A stretch of 7,841 bases of DNA from an uncultured Gemmatimonadota bacterium (GTDB taxonomy: Bacteria > Gemmatimonadota > Gemmatimonadetes > Gemmatimonadales > GWC2-71-9): NCBI GenBank assembly GCA_937961295.1, contig CALGOK010000125.1:1-7841 (forward strand), given 5' to 3'. How positions within the stretch are numbered: position 1 is the first letter of the stretch; every line of letters starts with the position of its first letter. The notes under the pieces were generated by a model. That model saw nothing but the letters and a program-made list of their open reading frames with translations. It searched no databases and was not told where the DNA came from. This document shows, piece after piece, positions 1 through 5,215 of the stretch. A program made the position numbers and the translations under genes.

Positions 1-1044
1 GGCGGGGACGGCCATGATCGCGCCGGTGCCGTACTCCATCAGCACGTAGTCGGCCACCCACACCGGGATCGGCTGGCCGGTGGCGGGATTGACGGCGAAC
101 GCGCCGGTCGGCACCCCGGTCTTCTGGCGGTCGCCGACCTTGCGCGACACCAGGTCCTTCGCCGCGGCCTGGTCGAGGTAGCTGCGCACCGCGGCGCGCT
201 GGTCGGCGGTGGTGATCGCGTCGACCAGCGGGTGCTCGGGGGCGAGCACCATGAAGGTGGCACCGAAGAGCGTGTCGGCCCGGGTGGTGAACACCGGGAT
301 CACCGCGTCGTGGCCCTGGACCGCGAAGCGGATCTCGGCGCCTTCGCTCCGGCCGATCCAGTTCTTCTGCGCCGCGACGGTGCTCTCCGACCAGTCCATC
401 TTGGTCTGGTCGTCGAGGTTGGCGAGCAGCCGCTCGACGTAGTCGGTGATCCGGAAGTACCACTGCTCGAGCACCCGCTGCTCGACGGCGGTGCCGCAGC
501 GCTCACAGGCGCCGGCGATCACCTGCTCGTTGGCGAGCACCGTCTTGCAGCTGGGGCACCAGTTCACGGCGCCCTTCTTCTTGTAGGCGAGTCCCTGCTT
601 GAACAGCTGCAGGAAGAGCCACTGGGTCCACTTGTAGTACGCCGGGTCGGTGGTGGCCAGCACGTGGTTCCACGCGAACATCCCGCCCATGCTGGTGAGC
701 TGGCGGGTGAAGTTGGCGATGTTGCGCGGGATCAGCTCGCCGGGGTGGATCCCCACCTTGATGGCGTGGTTCTCCGAGTGGATCCCGAAGGCGTCGAAGC
801 CGATCGGCTCGAAGACGTCGAACCCCTGCATCCGCTTGAACCGGCCGAACACGTCGGCGCCGGTGAACGCGAAGAGGTTCCCCACGTGCAGCCCCTCGGC
901 GGACGGGTAGGGGAACATCATCAGGTTGTAGAAGGGGCGTTCGGCGCGGTCGAGGTCGGGCTCGTTGGTGCCGCGTTCGTGCCACCGGGCCTGCCACTTC
1001 GCCTCGACCTCGGCCGGGCGGTACGGGTGCTTCGGGTCGGTCAT
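1..1044 (-). CDS. leuS: Leucyl-tRNA synthetase, N-terminal part (3' end beyond left edge)
   Basis: This frame is open from the ATG at 1044-1042 to the left edge and gives 348 residues, roughly 40% of a typical LeuRS. The enzyme charges tRNA-Leu with leucine in the cytoplasm. Visible in order are the class I nucleotide-binding motif in PYPSAEGLHVGN (residues 45-56, HIGH position = HVGN 53-56), GFDAFGIHSEN (82-92), the zinc-binding pair CPSC (163-166) with CERC (180-183), VLANEQV (169-175), NWIGRSEG (228-235), and the CP1 editing-domain signatures FTTRADTLFGATF (252-264) and YGTGAIMAVPA (338-348). The rest of CP1, KMSKS and the anticodon-binding domain lie outside. The HVGN and FDAFGIHSE variants depart from the more usual HxGH and WDAFGLPAE, but the enzyme looks intact. 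No Shine-Dalgarno precedes the ATG; a TATATT box sits 6 nt upstream, which suggests a leaderless start. The identification is firm. Confidence 0.96.
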   Translation of the reverse strand, partial: MTDPKHPYRPAEVEAKWQARWHERGTNEPDLDRAERPFYNLMMFPYPSAEGLHVGNLFAFTGADVFGRFKRMQGFDVFEPIGFDAFGIHSENHAIKVGIHPGELIPRNIANFTRQLTSMGGMFAWNHVLATTDPAYYKWTQWLFLQLFKQGLAYKKKGAVNWCPSCKTVLANEQVIAGACERCGTAVEQRVLEQWYFRITDYVERLLANLDDQTKMDWSESTVAAQKNWIGRSEGAEIRFAVQGHDAVIPVFTTRADTLFGATFMVLAPEHPLVDAITTADQRAAVRSYLDQAAAKDLVSRKVGDRQKTGVPTGAFAVNPATGQPIPVWVADYVLMEYGTGAIMAVPA

Positions 1045-1050
1045 GGCGCC

Positions 1051-1056
1051 AATATA
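1051..1056 (-). promoter_or_regulatory. Candidate -10 box giving a leaderless leuS mRNA
   Basis: Read on the minus strand, TATATT is followed by GGCGCC and then the leuS ATG. With normal -10 to start-site spacing, transcription would begin at or very near the A of the ATG. No ribosome binding site is present between the inverted repeat and the start codon. No convincing -35 hexamer can be seen, because the region 17 bp upstream lies inside the GC-rich inverted repeat. The promoter is inferred from sequence only. Confidence 0.4.
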
Positions 1057-1135
1057 CTCAGCCGCGGCCGTCAGGCCGCGGGGATCGGATCCGTCTCGGA
1101 CCGACATCCCCGCGGCCTGACGGCCGCGGCTGAGT
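1056..1135. repeat. Perfect 30-bp inverted repeat with nested palindromes, leuS upstream spacer
   Basis: Positions 1056-1085 and 1106-1135 are exact reverse complements over 30 nt and are separated by a 20-nt loop (1086-1105). Each arm is itself a hairpin: CCGCGGCC (1062-1069), loop GTCA, then GGCCGCGG (1074-1081), with its mirror in the right arm. The DNA or RNA could therefore fold either as one long stem or as two short stem-loops. It sits 24 nt past the stop codon of the minus-strand lipoprotein gene and 11 bp before leuS. No T-run follows it on either strand, so it is not a textbook intrinsic terminator. It may be a mobile REP/MITE-like palindrome that also insulates leuS from upstream transcription. 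Confidence 0.85.
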
Positions 1136-1159
1136 GCACGTCCTTCGCGCTGTCGCCGG

Positions 1160-1954
1160 TTACCGGCGCCGTGCCTGCCGCTGGCTGAGATCCAGCTCGA
1201 ACGGTTCGCCGTTGACGGTGGCGTCGGGCGTGCTGGTGCCGTTGAAGATGACGATCACCGTGCGGGTCACCGGATCGCCACCATTGACGACCACGGTCCA
1301 GGTCCGCGTGATCGTCCCCGAGAGCGGCCACGGATCGACGCCGTCGCCGCGAACCGGCATCACCACGTCCTCGATCTCGAACTCACCCTCGAGCTCGTAC
1401 TCGCGCGGCGGGGAATTGCCCGGCTGGCCGGAGCGGGAGATCTCCTCGTTCCCCTCGCCGTTGATGATGCGGGTGGTGTTCTGGCCCTCGAGCCCGGTGA
1501 ACACCAGGTCGCGGGTGCGGAACACCGACGACGTCCAGGGGCCGCGGGTCACCTCACCCTCGACGGTGGTCTCGACCTCGATGCGCGCGGTGGTGAGCGG
1601 ATCGTACTGATCCTGCGTCGCGCCGCTGGCATCGAAGAAGGCGATGGTGCGGGTCACGGTCAGCCCGTTCGCCGGGTTGGGGGGGCAGCTCCAGCGGCCG
1701 CCGCCGAATCCGCAGCCGTTGGTGTTGCCGGGGCCGTCGGGCGGGCCGTCGAACAGCGAGGCGGAGCCGCCGAGATAGCCGATCGAGCCGGTCATCCCGG
1801 CCATCACGTCCACGTCCTCGGCCACGGCGTCGGCCGCGGCGGTGGCCACGGCGAGGTTGAGGCTGCTGTCGGTCCCGGTTCCGGGACCGGTCGAGTCGCT
1901 GTTGCAGGCCGCCGCGAGGGCGAGGGCGGCCACCAGGAATGCTCGGGTACGCAT
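1160..1954 (-). CDS. Secreted lipoprotein of unknown function
   Basis: The protein has 264 residues. A signal peptide (MRTR, then hydrophobic 5-16) ends in a lipobox LAAAC with the lipidated cysteine at C17. The +2 residue is Asn rather than Asp, which by the enterobacterial rule would favour the outer membrane. A low-complexity linker NSDSTGPGTGTDSS (18-31) follows. The mature part has a Gly/Pro-rich stretch (56-95) holding C81 and C90, a possible disulfide, and then alternating beta-type strands with many Thr/Val to a basic end (ARRR). I recognise no catalytic motif or domain. The STGP linker after the lipid cysteine is a style I associate with Gemmatimonadota. The ATG at 1954-1952 places the signal peptide correctly, and a weak GAGG lies about 10 nt upstream. 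Its gene is divergent from the lipoprotein pair on the plus strand and in tandem with leuS, but the inverted repeat between makes co-transcription doubtful. Confidence 0.85.
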   Translation of the reverse strand: MRTRAFLVAALALAAACNSDSTGPGTGTDSSLNLAVATAAADAVAEDVDVMAGMTGSIGYLGGSASLFDGPPDGPGNTNGCGFGGGRWSCPPNPANGLTVTRTIAFFDASGATQDQYDPLTTARIEVETTVEGEVTRGPWTSSVFRTRDLVFTGLEGQNTTRIINGEGNEEISRSGQPGNSPPREYELEGEFEIEDVVMPVRGDGVDPWPLSGTITRTWTVVVNGGDPVTRTVIVIFNGTSTPDATVNGEPFELDLSQRQARRR

Positions 1955-2033
1955 GGGGAAGAAGCCTCGGGTTCAGGGTCTGCCGGGGAGACGGAGCCCG
2001 GCGGGCGACGTTAAGGACAAGGATCGGAGGTGG

Positions 2034-2068
2034 AGATCGCTGACTCCAGCCTCGTGATCCGCACTCGC
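2034..2068. repeat. Possible degenerate heptamer array
   Basis: Read in sevens this stretch is AGATCGC TGACTCC AGCCTCG TGATCCG CACTCGC. It follows the same register and pattern as the clear heptamer arrays at 2263-2296 and 5125-5158 (AGACTCG TGATTCG AGACTGG AGACTCG) but with many substitutions. It could be a decayed copy or chance in GC-rich DNA. Confidence 0.3.
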
Positions 2069-2262
2069 CGGCCGCCCCGGGGCCGGTCGGCCGGCACGCC
2101 GGGGCAGGTGGACAGCTGTCTGATGATGGGTTCTCGGGACGGATCGGTCCCGCAGTGCCAGCTGGGCAGCTCCGCGTCCCGACCCGATCGGTCCTGGCCG
2201 CGAGCGCCCCGTGCCGGGCCTCAGCAGCAGGGGACGAGCGAAGGGCGAGGGGGCTGCACGCT

Positions 2263-2296
2263 CGAGATTCGTGATTCGAGACTGGAGACTCGAGGG
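2263..2296 (+). repeat. Heptamer tandem repeat, left copy
   Basis: From 2265 the sequence reads in 7-nt units: AGATTCG TGATTCG AGACTGG AGACTCG AGGG. Positions 2269-2296 match 5131-5158 exactly over 28 nt, and the match extends to 34 nt (2263-2296 against 5125-5158) with one mismatch. The array ends directly at the conserved upstream block of the first paralog. It resembles in concept the short tandemly repeated heptanucleotide sequences described in cyanobacteria; a shared origin is not claimed. Confidence 0.8.
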
Positions 2297-2316
2297 TGAC
2301 GCGGGGCCGATAGATT
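2295..2316 (+). promoter_or_regulatory. Conserved upstream block of first lipoprotein paralog
   Basis: This 22-nt block matches 3734-3755 upstream of the second paralog at 20 of 22 positions. Both begin with GGTGACGC, continue with GGGCCG and end in TAGATT. TAGATT is a plausible -10 element; the transcript would then start about 28 nt before the TTG codon. The GGTGAC element is only 10 nt from TAGATT, too close to be a standard sigma-70 -35 box, so it may be an activator or alternative-sigma site. The conservation is seen directly; the promoter role is inferred. Confidence 0.5.
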
Positions 2317-2350
2317 CGGTCTTCCTGCATTCCTCCCACAGGAGTGGCCC

Positions 2351-3721
2351 TTGTCCAATCCCTCACTCCGGGCGGCGTACCTCCTCGTGTTCGGCCTGCT
2401 CGCGGCCTGCAACACGGCGCCGGTGCTGCCGCCGGAGGACTTGCGCGCCTTTGCCTTGGTCGAGACGTCACTCTGGAGCGGTGGTCGGCTCGAGGTCGTG
2501 GTGCGGCACGCCCACGACGAGCAGCCGATCCCGGCGATCAAGCTGGACGGCACCGCGCTCGTGGTCAGCCGCCTTGACGACACCACCTTCAGGGCAGCGC
2601 TGCCAGTACGGACGGGGGGGCTCCCGGTCCGGATCGAGAGCGAGGAGATCCCGCCGCTCGAAGCGACGGTGGAATTGCATGGATTCGTGTCGGCCCAGCT
2701 GGGACCCGGCGTGGGGGGGTCGGTGCTTCCGCTTCCGGGTTCAGGAGGCCAGGTGATCCTCGGTGCGACCCGGTCGGGGCTGGCGTCGGTGTCGCTCGCG
2801 ACCGGCCAGGTCGTATCGACTTGGTCCAAGTCGGTGCACGCCATCGAGTGCGCCAACGGCGTCGTGCCGGGCCCGGCAGTGGGGCAGGTGGTGCTGCGGG
2901 CGGGTGTGGAGGGAGCTCAAACGTGTGCCAGCCACTACACGCTCCACGAGACGACTCCAGTGGGAGTCGGTGCAGGACTCGGCGAGGTGATGCCCGGCTG
3001 GTCGCGAAGCATCGCCGCCGTGGTTGGCCCGCAATCGGCAGTCCTCGGGTGGCACGACAACTTCGGGTCGTTCCTCCGGTGCGGAGCGGGTTCGCCGTGG
3101 GTCGGTTGCCAGCAGGTTGAGCCCTTCAGCGAGTTCCAGGCGAACCTGTACGGCTTCGAGGCCGGCTACACGGCCCGTCGGATCATCGGGCTTGGAATTC
3201 GTCCCGCGATCCACCACCTCGGTACCGGTGACATCGTACGGATCCTGCCATCCACGGATGATTCCGACCTGTTGTACTACCACTCCGCGGCGTTCAACTC
3301 GACGGAGCGACGGTTGTTCCTGACGGCGTTCCGTTCCGCCTTGACTTCCAGCCCATCCGGACTCCTTCTGGTGCTCGACAGCGAGAATGGTGTGGAGCTC
3401 GACCGCAGGGAACTGGTCGGGGGAGACCCGAACGGGGTCGCGATTGACGACGCACGAGGATTGGTCTATGTCGCCATGCACAGCCCGTCGGAGCGGCGCT
3501 ACTGGCTCACGGTTCTCGACGCGGCAACGCTGGAGTTGGTGGCGGAGCTTCCGGCTCCCTCCGGCACCATCGAAGACGCGGTACGGCAGAACGGCCACCG
3601 CCGGCTGATCCTTCCCGTTTCCGGCAACATGGTGATCCTGGTGGCAACCCAGTACACCCCGTGGTTCACCTCGGCGACCATCCCACCAATGGTGATCGCG
3701 CGCTGGAGCCTGGCGGACTGA
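2351..3721 (+). CDS. Lipoprotein paralog 1, probable beta-propeller-like, unknown function
   Basis: The protein has 456 residues from a TTG start. AGGAG at 2340-2344 lies 6 nt before the TTG, which supports it. The signal peptide ends in lipobox LAAC with C20. Then comes NTAPVLPPED (21-30), a beta-rich Ig-like stretch (about 37-125, with SLWSGG 40-45 and LDGTALVV 65-72), and a longer C-terminal region whose repeats resemble propeller blades (HHLGTGDIVRILP 288-300; GLLLVLDSENG 337-347; VAIDDARGLVYVAM 363-376; LTVLDAATLELVAELP 386-401). It ends in PPMVIARWSLAD. Cysteines 167, 192, 244 and 253 align with four in its neighbour and could form two disulfides. It is a clear tandem paralog of the gene at 3791-5122, 69 bp downstream, with no terminator visible between them. 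By eye it is less GC-rich than its neighbours. I do not recognise the family; a surface binding or sensory role is only a guess. Confidence 0.88.
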   Translation: MSNPSLRAAYLLVFGLLAACNTAPVLPPEDLRAFALVETSLWSGGRLEVVVRHAHDEQPIPAIKLDGTALVVSRLDDTTFRAALPVRTGGLPVRIESEEIPPLEATVELHGFVSAQLGPGVGGSVLPLPGSGGQVILGATRSGLASVSLATGQVVSTWSKSVHAIECANGVVPGPAVGQVVLRAGVEGAQTCASHYTLHETTPVGVGAGLGEVMPGWSRSIAAVVGPQSAVLGWHDNFGSFLRCGAGSPWVGCQQVEPFSEFQANLYGFEAGYTARRIIGLGIRPAIHHLGTGDIVRILPSTDDSDLLYYHSAAFNSTERRLFLTAFRSALTSSPSGLLLVLDSENGVELDRRELVGGDPNGVAIDDARGLVYVAMHSPSERRYWLTVLDAATLELVAELPAPSGTIEDAVRQNGHRRLILPVSGNMVILVATQYTPWFTSATIPPMVIARWSLAD

Positions 3722-3733
3722 ACGGAGATCGGA

Positions 3734-3755
3734 GGTGACGCCGGGCCGGTAGATT
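3734..3755 (+). promoter_or_regulatory. Conserved upstream block of second lipoprotein paralog
   Basis: This is the counterpart of 2295-2316, with 20 of 22 positions identical, including GGTGACGC, GGGCCG and TAGATT at the same internal spacing. A GCAT follows 16 nt after the start of TAGATT in both copies, and the distance from TAGATT to the TTG codon is 41 nt here against 40 nt upstream of paralog 1. Because it lies between the two paralogs, the second gene probably has its own promoter and is not only read through from the first. Confidence 0.5.
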
Positions 3756-3790
3756 TTGTCACGATGCATCCCTCTCCCTGGAGCCCGCCC

Positions 3791-5122
3791 TTGTTCCACC
3801 CCCCGAGTCGGATCACCTGGCTCGCCGCCGTGCTCCTCGCGGCCTGCAACACCGCACCGGTCATCCCTCCCGAGGACACCCGGGAGTTCGAGCTCGCGGC
3901 GCGATCGTTGTGGAGCGGCGGATCATTCGAGGTGGTGGTGCGCCATGGCGAGGGGGAGCAGGCGACGCCACGCGTCACACTCGACGGCACGGCGCTGGTG
4001 GTCACCCGGGTGGACGACACCACGTTCAGCGCGGCGCTGCCGGTGCACACGGGCACGCTCCCGGTGCGAGTGGAGGGGGAGGGCATCTCGCCGCTCAATG
4101 CACACGTGACGCTCCACGGCTACCTCGGCACCGTCCTCGGTCCCCAGGTCGAGGGAGCGATGGTCGTCCTCTCCCACACGCCCCCGCGGGTGCTCGGCGG
4201 CACTCGCGAGGGGCTGCTCGAGGTGAGCCTCGCCACGGCCGTGGGTGGGCGCAGCTGGCCCACCACGTTCCACGACCACTCGTGCGGCTGGGGGGTGCTG
4301 CCGGGGCTGGCCACCGGCACCGTCATCCTTCGCGCACGAATCTCCGACACGGTGTGTGCCGATCCGGTGGTGGCCCGGCTGGGACAGGAGATCGCGGTGG
4401 AGACCACCCTGCCGCAGCCACCCACATGGTTCGCTCCGGTGGCCCTCGTCGGGCCGAGCACCGCGCTGGCCGGAGGGTATGACCTGGTGGCCCAGCGGGG
4501 TCAGTGCACCGGCGGCTTCGTTGCCTGCACATGGTCCAGCAGTGTTCCGCTGAACCACACGCTCGTGGGGATCGAGATCGCGCCGAGCCTCGGTCGCGCC
4601 GTGACGCTGGCGCACGGGCCGGCGCTCTACGATCTCGCCACCGGCGACACCGTGCGGTCGATGCCGTGGATCCACCTGCTCTCGGACGCGACGGCGGCGG
4701 CGTTCGATGTCGCCGAAGGTGTGGTGTACGTGAGCAGTGCAACGCCCGGGGCGACCTTTGGCGGCGTGCATGCCGTCCGGACCAGCGACGGGGCGCTGCT
4801 GGTCGAGACGCCGACCGATCCGGAGATCGGGTTCCGGGCGGTCGCTGTCGATGCCCATCGGCAGCTGGTGCTGGCCGCGGCGTGGAATGTGGCGGCAGAC
4901 CGCCTTGAGCTGCGCGTCTTCCGTCGCGGGACCCTCGAGCCGGTCGCGGTGTTGCCGGCCACCGGCGCCGACGTTCCGCCTCGCCTGCGCTACGGCATCA
5001 TGCGGCTGGTGGTCGACGCCCCCGCGGGCATCGCCTACCTGGTGAGCAGTCTCGACTTCAACTGGAATCCCGCCATGGCGCTGCGGCCGATGGTGATCGC
5101 GCGGTGGAGCCTGGTGGACTGA
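3791..5122 (+). CDS. Lipoprotein paralog 2, probable beta-propeller-like, unknown function
   Basis: I start this gene at the TTG at 3791 (443 residues). An in-frame ATG at 3764 has no ribosome binding site, whereas GGAG at 3780-3783 sits 7 nt before the TTG, and the TTG aligns with the start of paralog 1. The lipobox is LAAC with C19, followed by NTAPVIPPED (20-29), SLWSGG (39-44), LDGTALVVTRVDDTTF (64-79) and ALPVHTGTLPVR (82-93). The middle is much more diverged from paralog 1, but the four extra cysteines (165, 189, 239, 246) are kept. Propeller-like strands include ALYDLATGDTVRSMP (278-292), VAEGVVYVSS (307-316) and AVDAHRQLVLAAAW (352-365). It ends in RPMVIARWSLVD. No enzyme motif is visible. 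It ends 93 bp before the convergent DUF502-type gene, with a large hairpin between. Function is unknown; a beta-propeller fold is inferred from the strand pattern. Confidence 0.88.
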   Translation: MFHPPSRITWLAAVLLAACNTAPVIPPEDTREFELAARSLWSGGSFEVVVRHGEGEQATPRVTLDGTALVVTRVDDTTFSAALPVHTGTLPVRVEGEGISPLNAHVTLHGYLGTVLGPQVEGAMVVLSHTPPRVLGGTREGLLEVSLATAVGGRSWPTTFHDHSCGWGVLPGLATGTVILRARISDTVCADPVVARLGQEIAVETTLPQPPTWFAPVALVGPSTALAGGYDLVAQRGQCTGGFVACTWSSSVPLNHTLVGIEIAPSLGRAVTLAHGPALYDLATGDTVRSMPWIHLLSDATAAAFDVAEGVVYVSSATPGATFGGVHAVRTSDGALLVETPTDPEIGFRAVAVDAHRQLVLAAAWNVAADRLELRVFRRGTLEPVAVLPATGADVPPRLRYGIMRLVVDAPAGIAYLVSSLDFNWNPAMALRPMVIARWSLVD

Positions 5123-5124
5123 AA

Positions 5125-5196
5125 CGAGACTCGTGATTCGAGACTGGAGACTCGAGGGCGCATCCTCGAATCACCAGTCTCGAATCACGAGTGTCG
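5125..5196. repeat. 72-nt hairpin built of heptamer repeats, right copy
   Basis: The left arm reads AGACTCG TGATTCG AGACTGG AGACTCG AGGG from 5127; the right arm carries the reverse-complement heptamers. ACTCGTGATTCGAGACTGG (5129-5147) pairs perfectly with 5174-5192. The stem extends outward by 3 bp after one mismatch and inward imperfectly to a loop near 5159-5161. The left arm is nearly identical to 2263-2296. It begins 3 nt after the stop of paralog 2 and lies between convergent genes, so it may end transcription from both sides, though no long T-run follows on either strand. Confidence 0.85.
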
Positions 5197-5214
5197 GGCG
5201 AGGCATGCCTCGCC
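5197..5214. repeat. 18-nt perfect palindrome abutting the DUF502-type gene stop
   Basis: GGCGAGGCATGCCTCGCC is its own reverse complement. It directly follows the heptamer hairpin and stops one base before the TAG of the minus-strand gene (5216-5218). With no spacer loop it would form only a tight hairpin in RNA, but it could form a cruciform or be a dimeric protein binding site. From memory, this core recurs as an intergenic repeat in environmental bacterial genomes; I cannot verify that here. Confidence 0.75.
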
Positions 5215-5215
5215 G

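Larger units (their letters stand above)
1955..2350. other. Divergent intergenic region, no supported gene
   Basis: These 396 bp separate the minus-strand lipoprotein from the first plus-strand paralog and should hold the promoters of both. The supported contents are a heptamer repeat (2263-2296), a conserved upstream block (2295-2316) and the TTG-start ribosome binding site (2340-2344). There are also a short hairpin CGGGAC/GTCCCG (2135-2140 and 2147-2152) and the 10-nt palindrome GACAGCTGTC (2111-2120). Reading frames that cross it in either strand have no start context and no domain, and translate the heptamer repeats. I could not identify a convincing promoter for the minus-strand lipoprotein gene. 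Confidence 0.6.

Noticed and set aside
1056..1135. Standard intrinsic terminator or T-box leader for leuS
   Set aside because: There is no T-run after the stem on either strand, and no T-box specifier or antiterminator motifs are visible; the loop is only 20 nt.
232..1188. 318-residue plus-strand open frame
   Set aside because: It lies antisense to the strongly supported leuS gene, is rich in E/G/V/R as expected for a GC-rich shadow, and has no domain.
1554..2471. 305-residue minus-strand open frame spanning the divergent spacer
   Set aside because: It translates the heptamer repeat (ESPVSNHESR) and is out of frame with the supported lipoprotein; it is a repeat-driven artefact.
2741..3799. 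352-residue minus-strand open frame
   Set aside because: It is antisense to lipoprotein paralog 1, with no ribosome binding site or recognisable domain.
5125..5196. CRISPR array
   Set aside because: The units are 7-nt degenerate repeats with no spacers, and they form a single hairpin.
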